From: Fluviibacter sp964498255
GTDB taxonomy: Bacteria > Pseudomonadota > Gammaproteobacteria > Burkholderiales > Rhodocyclaceae
Reading direction: 5' to 3'
NCBI GenBank assembly: GCA_964498255.1
Contig: CAZCGW010000015.1
Location: 1-48,972, forward strand
DNA length: 48,972 bases
Position numbers and translations under genes: made by a program. Numbering within the stretch: the first letter of the stretch is position 1; each line of letters opens with the position of its first letter. This document shows positions 25,339 through 33,584 of this stretch, piece by piece. The notes below the pieces were generated by a model. That model was not told where the DNA came from and did no database searches. It saw nothing but the letters and a program-made list of their open reading frames with translations.

Positions 25339-25785
25339 ATGCGTCGTTTGACTATTGCTACCGCAGCCTTCTGTGCTGCTGCCTCGGTTTATGCGGCCGA
25401 TACCAAAATCGGCGCATTGAGCATTGATGATGTGTGGGCACGTAGCGGCCAACCCGGCCAGGTGTCTGCTGCTTTCATGGAAATCAAGAACAAGGGCGCA
25501 GCAGACAAAATCATTTCAGCCAACTGCGATTGCGCCAAGGCAACCGAGCTGCATGATATGAAAATGGCCGATGGCAAGATGATCATGGCTCAAGTACCGG
25601 CCATGGAGATTCCTGCCAATGGCGAACTGAAGCTGAAACCCGGTAGCTACCACATCATGCTGATTGGTCTAAACCGACCATTGGTCGCTGGTGAGACATT
25701 GCCGATCAAAGTGAAATTTGAAAAGGCCGGCGAAGTGACGCTCTCCGCCAAAATCAAAGACAAAGCAGCGCCGATGGGTCACTAA
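25339..25785 (+). CDS. Periplasmic copper chaperone PCu(A)C
   Basis: A 148-residue protein with signal peptide (to about A20, SVYAA). The copper site matches the family pattern exactly: H72-x10-M83-x21-H105-x-M107, in ELHDM, MIMAQV and SYHIMLIG. Two extra Cys (NCDC, residues 63 and 65) are less usual. PCu(A)C proteins bind Cu(I) and deliver it to cytochrome oxidase assembly in the periplasm. An AAGGAG ribosome-binding site precedes ATG 25339. The 90-bp gap from the permease gene suggests a separate promoter, and a strong terminator follows. Confidence 0.9.
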   Translation: MRRLTIATAAFCAAASVYAADTKIGALSIDDVWARSGQPGQVSAAFMEIKNKGAADKIISANCDCAKATELHDMKMADGKMIMAQVPAMEIPANGELKLKPGSYHIMLIGLNRPLVAGETLPIKVKFEKAGEVTLSAKIKDKAAPMGH

Positions 25786-25803
25786 GTTCCCGTCCTAGCA
25801 ACG

Positions 25804-25834
25804 AAGGCCTCTGCAAAACAGAGGCCTTTTCTTA
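25804..25834 (+). terminator. Intrinsic terminator after the copper chaperone gene
   Basis: AAGGCCTCTG (25804-25813) and CAGAGGCCTT (25819-25828) form a perfect 10-bp stem with loop CAAAA, followed by a T-rich tract (TTTTCTT). It lies 18 bp after the chaperone stop codon. Confidence 0.9.
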
Positions 25835-25876
25835 TTCCACCCCTACAATGACGTTTTACCTGCACCTTGGCCTGCC

Positions 25877-26524
25877 ATGCTGAACGACGATGACATCAAA
25901 CGTATCCACGCAGAAGAACAACTCCGCCATGAGATTCGTAAACAGCTAGAAGCCGCCCACGCGGCGCAAACGGCACCGACTACCCCAGCCGCGCCACCCA
26001 AAGAACCGGGCTTCGGCAAAAAGGCTATGGAGTTTCTCAATAGCTCCGTAGGCATGTGGCTGCTTTCTTCCGTCGTCTTAACCGGCGGGGCTGCGATGAT
26101 TCAACAAGTACAGCACCAGTATCAGATTAGCGAACAGAATCACCAGCAGCTGGTTACGCATTTGTTCGAGATCCAGAACCGTCTGGACAATATGGAATAC
26201 CTGCTGCGCCGCGCGCAAACCGTCGGCGATGCCAAGAAGGCACTGAACGGCCTATTTAAAAGCATCTTCCCGCTTTCGCCCGAGCTGCAGAACCGAAGCC
26301 TGGGCTCGCTTTACTTCACGGTGTACAACCTGATTCCCGGTACTCGCCAACAGAAGGCGCAAGAGGCTATCGAGTTCGTGCGCCAACTGGAAGACTCTGA
26401 ATACGCACTGCAATCGCGGGAAGATACGCAGCCACTCACTGATGCCGACCGCGCCCAGTTTGCCAAACTAATTGCTGCCTGCAAAAACATCCATCTCAAT
26501 CTGGACATCAACCGCGCCAAATAA
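25877..26524 (+). CDS. Membrane-anchored coiled-coil protein of unknown function
   Basis: A 215-residue protein. A charged N-terminal helix (residues 1-30) and an Ala/Pro linker precede one membrane segment at about residues 57-75 (VGMWLLSSVVLTGGAAM). After it comes a long helical region rich in Gln (QQVQHQYQISEQNHQQLVTH) with coiled-coil character, then an ordered C-terminal domain. I recognise no enzymatic motif and no family. The gene stands alone between the chaperone terminator and a convergent hairpin. Confidence 0.6.
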   Translation: MLNDDDIKRIHAEEQLRHEIRKQLEAAHAAQTAPTTPAAPPKEPGFGKKAMEFLNSSVGMWLLSSVVLTGGAAMIQQVQHQYQISEQNHQQLVTHLFEIQNRLDNMEYLLRRAQTVGDAKKALNGLFKSIFPLSPELQNRSLGSLYFTVYNLIPGTRQQKAQEAIEFVRQLEDSEYALQSREDTQPLTDADRAQFAKLIAACKNIHLNLDINRAK

Positions 26525-26547
26525 ACGGATGGGGAGTAGCAATATCG

Positions 26548-26583
26548 TGCGCTGGGTTCAGAGCCACCTCTAAACCCAGCGCA
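26548..26583. terminator. Hairpin between convergent genes, possible terminator
   Basis: TGCGCTGGGTT (26548-26558) and AACCCAGCGCA (26573-26583) are perfectly complementary 11-bp arms with a 14-nt loop. The hairpin lies between the convergent ends of the genes at 25877 and 26590. No T-run follows on either strand, so factor-independent termination would be weak; a role as mRNA 3' end structure is equally possible. Confidence 0.5.
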
Positions 26584-26589
26584 TCAGCA

Positions 26590-26865
26590 TTACGCAGCCA
26601 TACGCGATGCATTCGCTGCCTGAGGACACATTCCTAGGGCAGCGAGTGCCTCTGCCAGATCCTGATCGCTCAGTTTGTGATGCGTCCGTAGCCAAACCAG
26701 CATCGCCACCGGCACAGAAGGTGTAATGTCCTTCTCGAAGCGTGAACCTAGCGGTTGTGACACACCAAACATCGACCAGAAATCGCGTTGATTGCGGCCA
26801 AGTTCTTTACGCATGCTCTTGAGTTCTTCCGAGCTCAGATGCGATTGACGACTGGTACGTGCCAT
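26590..26865 (-). CDS. Small helix-turn-helix protein downstream of the copper receptor
   Basis: A 91-residue protein. SSEELKSMRKELGRNQRDFW followed by MFGVSQPLGSRFEKD matches a helix-turn-helix of the XRE type: helix, NQRDFWSMFGVSQ turn, recognition helix. The ATG at 26865 has AGGAG 7 nt upstream, and the gene starts 11 bp after the receptor stop, so the two are cotranscribed. It may act as a regulator of the copper-uptake operon or of other loci. The helix contains QPLGSRFEKD where typical XRE proteins have a more polar helix. It is not a full antitoxin or known regulator family to my eye. Confidence 0.65.
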   Translation of the reverse strand: MARTSRQSHLSSEELKSMRKELGRNQRDFWSMFGVSQPLGSRFEKDITPSVPVAMLVWLRTHHKLSDQDLAEALAALGMCPQAANASRMAA

Positions 26866-26876
26866 GAAGTCTCTCC

Positions 26877-29204
26877 TCAGAACTTAACGTTAAGCGCGGT
26901 GTAATACGAAACACCCATGCCAGGAACAGGCGTTCCCCATGGCACAGAGTTCATCCCCATAGTTGCCCCTTGCCCAACGTAAGCGCCGCCCAGTGGTTGG
27001 TAATACATTGTGTTAAACACATTGTTGATGCCGGCATCGACACGAACCATTGGCCACGAGTAGCTGGCCTTTAGATTTGTTAAGAAGTAACCTGGCGTAG
27101 GGATTTCGTTCCGTTCAACCGACAAGAAGTTGTTCTTGTTGGCAACCGCAACAAACTGCAGCTGGTTATCCCAACCGCCATATTGATGTGTCAGGTTTAA
27201 CTTACCGTTAACTGGCATCACGTTGTACAAACCATAGCCGGTTGCCAGGTTTTTTCCATAAGTCCAGTTAAACAGACCCTGGGCGCTAAAGCGACCAAAA
27301 TCCGTCTTGGCAATTGGCATCTGACCATCAAGATCGACACCGGCCAGATTGGCATTCTGGTTCACATACTGAAGCGTCACGAATTGGTTGCGCACTGGCG
27401 AATTAGTCGGTAACTGATAGCCTTGCACAGCATTGCCTGACCACTGCATTGCATCTATATAGTTGTTGACATAGGAGTAGAAGGGCGATGCTTTAACCGC
27501 ATAGTCACGCTCTTCCGTATGCAGGTCATACACGGCAGATGCGGTATATGCTGTTTCTGGCTTCAGATTGGGATTGCCGAAGTAACCATTGCCATCGCCG
27601 ACATAGTTATTCATGATTGCGGCCATATTCCAGGCAGACCAGCTGTAAAGCTCATAGAGGCTAGGCGCGCGTACCTGACGCGCCAATCCCAACTGCATAT
27701 CCTGCCGTGCGGAATGCTTGTAACTAGTGGTTAAAACCACATCTACGTCGTTAAACGAGCGGCTCTTAGTTCCATTATTAAAAGCATTTGCCTCAATAAG
27801 TTGGTTGCACGAGTTGGCGTTAGTCTGGGGATTGCCACACCCCGTATATCCCATCGCATAGCCGGTGGTCGAACTGCTTCCTGAGGAACCTGACGTTCCT
27901 ACAGCGCTATCTTTGTACGATCCGACATTCCCCGTGGAGGAATTGATTAGCGAGTAACGCACACCCAGCTCTGACTTAACATCCTGGGTGAAACGCTCCT
28001 CCCACTCCCCAAATACGGAAGCAACCTGCTGTACCCCACCATTGATATTAAGAAATGCATTTGGAGCCATTGAACCAGGGGTTGGCGCAGTTGATAGCGG
28101 CCAATAATCATTGAGGAAATAACGCTGCCATTCAGCACCGGTTCTTAGCAAGGAGTTTTGTGCAATATTGATGTCGCCCTTGATCTTTGCGCCTGAAGTA
28201 TTGCTATTCGTATTCATCGGCATCGACGTCGACGTTTTGTAGGGGCTAAAGTTCATGTAGTGATTCAACTGCTCGTAGTAAGCCTGCGCTTCCATCTTGC
28301 CCCAGTCAAAACCACCCCAGTATTGCAGGTTGTAACGCTGCTGCTGGTTGTCGAGCATATCCATTCGCTGATTCGGATAATACTCATAGGGAATATCCTG
28401 CCAGCTGTATTTAAACTGAACCGTATGCTGATCTGCCTTTAATGCCAACGAAGCCGCTTGATTAGTTACTTTGTACGCCGTTGATGCAACCTCATTCCCT
28501 GAAACATAAGCACTACTACCCGGATTATTTGCATTCGCACCGTTTGACACTACTTGGGCATTCTTGAAGCTCTTAGCTGCTGAGTAATTGTCAGCGCCCG
28601 ATGTGGAACCTGTGTAATTCACACTCAACCAATCTGTTGCTGCCGTAACACTGACGTTAGCGCCATAAGCACTGTTGTTGCTTTGAAGAAAGCCGCCGAC
28701 ATTACCTGTAACGAGATTCTTGCCTTCTTCAGCAAAAGCAGGCTCGCCGGTACTCGCGACGATGGCACCACCAATGCTGTTCAGACCAATGCTCACCGGC
28801 TTGTAGCTCTTGTAGACCTGTACGCTCTTGACGCTCGAGGGGTCGACATAAGAGAGCGGTGTATTCATGTGGTTCGGGCAGGCAGGAATGGCATCGACAC
28901 CATCAACCAGCGTGTTGATTCGATTGTCAGCCAGGCCACGAATAACCGGGATACTAGACACCGCACCACCGACCTGAAATGCTACGCCAGACACATTAGT
29001 CATCAGCGTTGCGGTATCCACGTTAGCCGCTTTCTGGATGGCCAATTCCTTACCAACGACCACTGCATCGGCATCGTAGCGGGTGGCATTCACATCAACG
29101 TTAACCGGCTCGGCGGTTGAATCCTGCGCCCATACCGGCGTAGCAGCAAAAGCAAAACTCACAGCAAGCGCCAAAGGCTTGCGTATAAATAGCGGGGACT
29201 TCAT
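26877..29204 (-). CDS. oprC: TonB-dependent copper receptor (OprC/NosA-like)
   Basis: A 775-residue protein starting at ATG 29204, preceded by GGAG 6 nt upstream; a TTG four codons earlier is rejected. A signal peptide ends near PVWAQ. The plug domain includes VIRGLADNRINTLVDGVDAI and then C109-PNH-M113, and the barrel part holds LNHYMNFSPY with H315-x-M317. The pairs C-x3-M and H-x-M are the copper ligands of Pseudomonas OprC. A 22-strand barrel with a terminal aromatic residue (LNVKF) follows. The protein would import copper across the outer membrane with TonB energy. It follows a DUF2946 gene and an FNR-type box. Confidence 0.85.
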   Translation of the reverse strand: MKSPLFIRKPLALAVSFAFAATPVWAQDSTAEPVNVDVNATRYDADAVVVGKELAIQKAANVDTATLMTNVSGVAFQVGGAVSSIPVIRGLADNRINTLVDGVDAIPACPNHMNTPLSYVDPSSVKSVQVYKSYKPVSIGLNSIGGAIVASTGEPAFAEEGKNLVTGNVGGFLQSNNSAYGANVSVTAATDWLSVNYTGSTSGADNYSAAKSFKNAQVVSNGANANNPGSSAYVSGNEVASTAYKVTNQAASLALKADQHTVQFKYSWQDIPYEYYPNQRMDMLDNQQQRYNLQYWGGFDWGKMEAQAYYEQLNHYMNFSPYKTSTSMPMNTNSNTSGAKIKGDINIAQNSLLRTGAEWQRYFLNDYWPLSTAPTPGSMAPNAFLNINGGVQQVASVFGEWEERFTQDVKSELGVRYSLINSSTGNVGSYKDSAVGTSGSSGSSSTTGYAMGYTGCGNPQTNANSCNQLIEANAFNNGTKSRSFNDVDVVLTTSYKHSARQDMQLGLARQVRAPSLYELYSWSAWNMAAIMNNYVGDGNGYFGNPNLKPETAYTASAVYDLHTEERDYAVKASPFYSYVNNYIDAMQWSGNAVQGYQLPTNSPVRNQFVTLQYVNQNANLAGVDLDGQMPIAKTDFGRFSAQGLFNWTYGKNLATGYGLYNVMPVNGKLNLTHQYGGWDNQLQFVAVANKNNFLSVERNEIPTPGYFLTNLKASYSWPMVRVDAGINNVFNTMYYQPLGGAYVGQGATMGMNSVPWGTPVPGMGVSYYTALNVKF

Positions 29205-29225
29205 TGCAAACTCCAATTTGAATTC

Positions 29226-29253
29226 GCGCGGTGCTTGCGGTGATCAACCGCGC
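29226..29253 (-). repeat. GC-rich hairpin between DUF2946 gene and copper receptor gene
   Basis: GCGCGGT (29226-29232) and ACCGCGC (29247-29253) form a perfect 7-bp stem in the 90-bp gap between the DUF2946 stop and the receptor start. Its placement mirrors the hairpin at 21931-21953 before the porin gene, suggesting a shared way of setting the ratio of the two proteins. Confidence 0.5.
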
Positions 29254-29294
29254 ACAACAACGCTTACTGGCAAATCGCCAGCGCTCTATTCAGA

Positions 29295-29699
29295 TCAGAG
29301 GTGTGCAGGGGGCCCGGTGGCTGGTTCAGACCAGGCACGGGTGAGGTAGACGGCCGTAAAGGCCAGCTGACCGACTTCAGCACCAGCACCCTGGTGCACC
29401 TTGAAGTCAAAATTCATGGGGGGAGCAATACCTGTCTGACTCATCAGACAGAGCGGACAATGCCCGCCGGATTTAGCCTGAGTGTCTGTTTCTGCATCCA
29501 GATCACCAGCGACCCAGACCTGGCTACTACCCTGCATGGTACAGACGGTTTCCCAACCGCCCTCGCCCGCGGCCGTTTTGGCCTGCGCTACGGGCATGAA
29601 CATGATCAATGCCTGCCAGCAAACAACCAACGCCAACAGCCAGCGGCTAAAGCGCTGACGAGCGTGAGTCGATAGAGAAGTTTGCAGGGCTATATTCAT
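29295..29699 (-). CDS. DUF2946 family protein, copper-receptor associated
   Basis: A 134-residue protein from ATG 29699; an upstream TTG is rejected. An N-terminal hydrophobic segment (RWLLALVVCWQALIMFMPV) precedes a periplasmic part with GGHCPLCLMSQTGIAPP (C81-x2-C84), the DUF2946 signature, and a third Cys at 53. The C-terminus ends TGPPAHL. DUF2946 proteins commonly accompany TonB-dependent metal receptors; function is not established, though the CxxC makes metal binding or disulfide exchange plausible. It is the first gene of the operon with the OprC-like receptor, and an FNR-type box is centred 71 bp upstream of its start codon. Confidence 0.75.
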   Translation of the reverse strand: MNIALQTSLSTHARQRFSRWLLALVVCWQALIMFMPVAQAKTAAGEGGWETVCTMQGSSQVWVAGDLDAETDTQAKSGGHCPLCLMSQTGIAPPMNFDFKVHQGAGAEVGQLAFTAVYLTRAWSEPATGPPAHL

Positions 29700-29757
29700 A
29701 GACAATACCGTTGGGCATTATCTACGAATAAGACACCAATGACCAAATTGTTTAACG

Positions 29758-29781
29758 TTAGTTTGATCTAGATCAAACTAA
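29758..29781 (-). promoter_or_regulatory. FNR/ANR-type box in a 24-bp perfect palindrome
   Basis: The core TTGATCTAGATCAA (29763-29776) is an exact TTGAT-N4-ATCAA FNR/ANR/DNR recognition site, embedded in a perfect 24-bp palindrome. It lies 2 bp after the fbpC stop and is centred 71 bp upstream of the DUF2946 ATG. A -10-like GATAAT occurs on the minus strand near 29722-29717. Oxygen-responsive control of the copper-uptake operon is therefore likely. Confidence 0.72.
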
Positions 29782-29783
29782 AC

Positions 29784-30827
29784 TTACTCTCTGGAGAAGG
29801 CAACGAGATGGTCAATTTCCAGCTGAATGCCAATCATCTCACCAACCGCGTGATTGTGGTGACTTGGCACCAGCGATAAGACGCGATCACCCGATGGTAA
29901 TTCTAGGGTGTACAGGAAGGCGGCACCCCGGAAGACCCGTTCGAGCACTTTCGCTTTGATCGGGCTGCTGTCATCGTGTTGAATATCATCGGGGCGGATG
30001 AGCACATCGACGGCCGTATCTGCAGGCACATCTAGCGGCTGAATACGGCAGAGCTCTCCCAGCTCGAAGCTGACGCAGTTCTGCCCACTCACCCGTGCCG
30101 GCAAGAAGACGCCATCGCCGACAAAGGTGGCGATATGGCGGGTGGCCGGCTCATGATAGAGCGCATAAGGGGAAGCCCATTGCTGGAGCCGACCATCGAC
30201 CATGACACCCACCCGGTCTGCCATGGCAAAGGCTTCCTGCTGATTGTGAGTCACCAGCAAACCGGTGGTGCCGGTCTCTTTAAGAATGTTATGAACGTCG
30301 ATCGACAGTCGCTCACGGAGTTCGACATCGAGATTAGAGAAGGGCTCGTCCATGAGCAGGACGGTGGGGCCTGGGGCCAAGGCACGTGCCAAGGCAACGC
30401 GTTGCTGTTGCCCGCCGGAGAGCTGATGCGGATAACGTTTACCGGCATCCGACAAACCGACGAGTTCGAGCATTTCGTCGATGCGTCGGCCTTTGTCCAC
30501 ACTATTCCATTCGCGCAAACCAAAGCCCACGTTATTGGCAACGGTCATGTGCGGGAACAGGGCGTAGTCCTGGAAGACCATGCCGATCTGGCGGCGCTCT
30601 GGCGCCAGCTGCCAGTTGGCATCAGCCACCCAGTGTCCATTCAGCGCGATGCGCCCGCCTTGCAAGGGCTCGAAGCCGGCAATGGCTCTGAGTACCGTAG
30701 TTTTGCCGCAGCCGGAACCACCGAGCAGGCAACCGATTTCTCCCGGCGCCAAGGCGAACGACAGCTCACTGACGACTGATTTACCGCCGTAACCTAAAAC
30801 CACCGCATCAAGATTTAGCGCGTCCAT
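29784..30827 (-). CDS. fbpC: Fe(3+) ABC transporter ATP-binding protein FbpC
   Basis: A 347-residue ABC ATPase. Walker A is LLGGSGCGKTTVLRAIAG, the Q-loop VFQDYALFPHMTV, the signature PHQLSGGQQQRVALARALA and Walker B VLLMDEPFSNLD, with switch His in LLVTHNQQEAFAMADR. A C-terminal TOBE-like regulatory domain follows (AKVLERVFRGAAFLYTLELP). It powers ferric iron import across the inner membrane with FbpA and FbpB, encoded just upstream in A-B-C order. All motifs are intact. Confidence 0.92.
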   Translation of the reverse strand: MDALNLDAVVLGYGGKSVVSELSFALAPGEIGCLLGGSGCGKTTVLRAIAGFEPLQGGRIALNGHWVADANWQLAPERRQIGMVFQDYALFPHMTVANNVGFGLREWNSVDKGRRIDEMLELVGLSDAGKRYPHQLSGGQQQRVALARALAPGPTVLLMDEPFSNLDVELRERLSIDVHNILKETGTTGLLVTHNQQEAFAMADRVGVMVDGRLQQWASPYALYHEPATRHIATFVGDGVFLPARVSGQNCVSFELGELCRIQPLDVPADTAVDVLIRPDDIQHDDSSPIKAKVLERVFRGAAFLYTLELPSGDRVLSLVPSHHNHAVGEMIGIQLEIDHLVAFSRE

Positions 30828-30843
30828 ACGTCTTTATGTACCG

Positions 30844-32469
30844 TTAATGAAAACCCGATTCAGATTTTTTGATCAGTAGAATCACGGGCAATAACCCGGC
30901 CAGCACAATCGCCAGGCTAGGTAATGCGGCACGATCCCACATTCCTTCGGAGGTCATTTCAAATACCCGCACGGCCAGAGTATCCCAGCCAAAGGGTCGT
31001 GTCATTAAAGTGATGGGCATCTCTTTCATGACATCAACAAAAACAATCAGTGCCGCTGTAAGCAGACCGCCACGCACCATAGGCAACTGCAAATGCAGCA
31101 ATACTTTTTTGGGGGATAACCCAAGTGAGCGCGCCGCGTTACCCTGGTTGCGCGTGATGCGTTGCATGGCCGCATCAATGGGCTGGAAGGCCACCGCCAG
31201 GAAGCGCGCAGTCAGTGCCGCTAACATAACAACTAAAGAACCCTTGAGGATTTGCTGCACATCCCAGTGGAACCAGGCCGCTAGGGTGATGAGTTGATTA
31301 TCAAGCCAGGCCACGGGAATAAAAACGCCCACTGCCAGCACGGTGCCGGGAATGGCGTAACCCAGCGTAGCCAGTCGCACGATCAGCTGAGTGGTGTTGT
31401 CTTTGTGGTGCTGACGAATCGCACTGAGTAACAAGCCGAGCACGGTAACGACCAAAGCGGCAACGCCCGCAAGCCAGATCGAGTGCAACAGGAATACCGG
31501 GTAGCGTGCATCGAAGTCTTCTTTCCAGACATCAACAACCCAGACCATCAATTGCACCATGGGGACGGCAAATGCAATGGCAAAGATCGCCGCACAAAAT
31601 ACGGTAGCCGCCCATTTGCCGCCACCCTGTAGCGAGATACGCACCGGCGTGAAACTCTTCACGGCATAACGACGGTTATGGCGCAGGCGTTGATCGATCA
31701 CTGCCAGCACCAGCACCACCAATACCAGCAAAGACGCTAACTGACTCGCCGCCGATAAATTGAAGAGCGAGAACCAAGCTTTGTAAATGGCGGTGGTGAA
31801 GGTGTCGAAACTGAAGATGGAAACGCTACCGAAGTCTGCCAGGGTTTCCATCAAGGCCAAGGTAACGCCACCCGCAATCCACGGCCGAGCCATTGGCAAG
31901 GCCACTTTCCAGAACGCCTGGAAGCGTGTGTAGCCGAGCATCTGCGCGGCTTCAACCGCCCGCAAACCCTGTGTAATAAATGCGTTGCGCGCCAGGAGAT
32001 AGACGTACGGGTAAAAAGCCAGCGTCAGCACGAGCACGACACCGCCAGTGGATCGAATGGGTGGAAACCAGGCGGAACTACCAAACCACCCACGCAAGAC
32101 GGTTTGTACCGGGCCGGTAAAGTCGAGCAGGCCCACTTGCACAAAGGCCAGCACATAGGCGGGCATGGCCAACGGCAGCATCAGTCCCCAGGAAAAAAAC
32201 TGCCGGCCGGGAAAGTCGCAGACCGCGGTGAGCCACGCCAATGACACACCCAGAAACAGCACGCCAGTGCCCACGCCCAGCACGAGCACCAGCGTGTTCC
32301 ACAGCACACCCGGTAGCACATACGCGGCCAGATGCTCCCATGCGTCGACTTGTGGATCAAAGAATGATGCCAGCACCACGACCAGCGGTATCAGCGTCAG
32401 CGACGCAATGGATAGGGCCCGCAAGGGGCCCCAACCACGCCAGTTCCAGATTGATCCGCGCTGATGCAT
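30844..32469 (-). CDS. fbpB: Fe(3+) ABC transporter permease FbpB (fused double permease)
   Basis: A 541-residue protein with two homologous halves, each with about six membrane helices and an EAA-type loop that contacts the ATPase. The first is RAVEAAQMLGYTRFQAFWKVALP, quoted here only in part (EAAQMLGYTRFQAF); the second is NQGNAARSLGLSPKKVLLHL. The fusion of two permease units in one chain is normal for the FbpB/SfuB iron family. It forms the inner-membrane channel for ferric iron delivered by FbpA. It starts 7 bp after the fbpA stop and ends 16 bp before fbpC. Confidence 0.92.
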   Translation of the reverse strand: MHQRGSIWNWRGWGPLRALSIASLTLIPLVVVLASFFDPQVDAWEHLAAYVLPGVLWNTLVLVLGVGTGVLFLGVSLAWLTAVCDFPGRQFFSWGLMLPLAMPAYVLAFVQVGLLDFTGPVQTVLRGWFGSSAWFPPIRSTGGVVLVLTLAFYPYVYLLARNAFITQGLRAVEAAQMLGYTRFQAFWKVALPMARPWIAGGVTLALMETLADFGSVSIFSFDTFTTAIYKAWFSLFNLSAASQLASLLVLVVLVLAVIDQRLRHNRRYAVKSFTPVRISLQGGGKWAATVFCAAIFAIAFAVPMVQLMVWVVDVWKEDFDARYPVFLLHSIWLAGVAALVVTVLGLLLSAIRQHHKDNTTQLIVRLATLGYAIPGTVLAVGVFIPVAWLDNQLITLAAWFHWDVQQILKGSLVVMLAALTARFLAVAFQPIDAAMQRITRNQGNAARSLGLSPKKVLLHLQLPMVRGGLLTAALIVFVDVMKEMPITLMTRPFGWDTLAVRVFEMTSEGMWDRAALPSLAIVLAGLLPVILLIKKSESGFH

Positions 32470-32476
32470 TATTAGA

Positions 32477-33493
32477 CTATCGGTAACCTGCCCGATCCAT
32501 CAGTCGTGTTGCGGCACCTTGCAGCTCGCCGGCTTTGGACACATTGATCAGATCCATTTTGTAAGGACCCCAATGACGAATGATGGAATCTGGTTTCACC
32601 TTCTGATTGACCGGGTATTCAAAGTCATCGTTGGTGTAGATGCCCTGCGCTGTTTCTGACGACAGCCATTCGATCAGACGCTGACCACCAGCGGCATTAG
32701 GCGCTGCACGGGTAACGCCCGCCCCAGAAATGTTGACGTGTACACCACGCTCTTTCTGATTCGCCCAGAACAGGCCGACGGGCAGATTGGGGTCTTTATC
32801 CAGCGCACGTGCTAGATAGTAGGTGTTAACGATGCCAACGTCGCACTGCCCTGCGCCCACCGCTTTGATGACGGCGTTGTCATCAGCAAAAACGTCGGTG
32901 GCCAGATTGCTAACCCAACCACGCACCACTTCTTCGGTCCGTTTTTCACCCAGGGTCGCAATCATGGTGGCGACCAGTGATTGGTTGTATACCTTCTTCG
33001 ATGTGCGCAGACACAGCTTGCCCTTCCACTGCGGCTCAGCCAATGCTTCATAGGTAGAGAGCTGTGATGGGTTCACAAATTTCTTGTTGTAGATAATGGT
33101 GCGGGCACGAATGGATAGCGCATACCATTCGCCTTTGGGATCTCGCAAATTGGCGGGCACATTGGTGTTCAATACGCTTGATTTGATGGGCTGCAACAGA
33201 CCCATACGGCTTGCGTGCCAGAGGTTACCGGCATCCACTGTAATCAGCACATCGGCGGGTGACTTGGCACCCTCTGCCTTTAAACGCTCGAGGAGCGGGC
33301 CTTCTTTATCCGTGAGCACCTGGATCTTGGTGCCGGTTTCTTTGGTGTAGGCATCAAAGAGCGGCTTGATCAGTTGCTCGTTGCGGGCGGAATAAACCGT
33401 CACGGTTTCTGCCGAAGCACTGCCTGAAAAAAATGCCAGGGCAGAAATGATTGCGGGCAAAACCCGGATCAGAGTATTGGAACGCGTTGTCAT
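32477..33493 (-). CDS. fbpA: Ferric iron-binding periplasmic protein FbpA
   Basis: A 338-residue protein with signal peptide ending near SGSASAE. The mature start TVTVYSARNEQLIKPLFDAY and VGIVNTYYLAR (the tandem tyrosines that coordinate Fe3+) identify the transferrin-like FbpA/FutA family. Other family blocks are ADVLITVDAGNLWHASRMGL and FEYPVNQKVKPD. It binds ferric iron in the periplasm and delivers it to FbpBC. A Fur-like box lies about 60 bp upstream of the ATG, so iron repression is expected. Confidence 0.93.
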   Translation of the reverse strand: MTTRSNTLIRVLPAIISALAFFSGSASAETVTVYSARNEQLIKPLFDAYTKETGTKIQVLTDKEGPLLERLKAEGAKSPADVLITVDAGNLWHASRMGLLQPIKSSVLNTNVPANLRDPKGEWYALSIRARTIIYNKKFVNPSQLSTYEALAEPQWKGKLCLRTSKKVYNQSLVATMIATLGEKRTEEVVRGWVSNLATDVFADDNAVIKAVGAGQCDVGIVNTYYLARALDKDPNLPVGLFWANQKERGVHVNISGAGVTRAAPNAAGGQRLIEWLSSETAQGIYTNDDFEYPVNQKVKPDSIIRHWGPYKMDLINVSKAGELQGAATRLMDRAGYR

Positions 33494-33546
33494 ATCAATG
33501 TCTTTGAATGAATTGAAACACAGGGAGGCACGTGGCTCATTTTACT

Positions 33547-33565
33547 AGGAATAATTCTCATTAAC
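33547..33565 (-). promoter_or_regulatory. Fur-like box upstream of fbpA
   Basis: On the minus strand GTTAATGAGAATTATTCCT matches the 19-bp Fur consensus at 13 positions, including the contiguous TAATGA and AAT-ATT cores. It stands between the piuC stop and fbpA, 54 bp upstream of the fbpA start, the right place for an iron-repressed promoter. Confidence 0.7.
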
Positions 33566-33584
33566 AACCGAGTATGCGGCCGAA

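Noticed and set aside
30135..30779. 214-codon open frame on the plus strand
   Set aside because: It lies opposite fbpC, whose ABC motifs are all intact on the minus strand; no family resemblance in the plus-strand frame.
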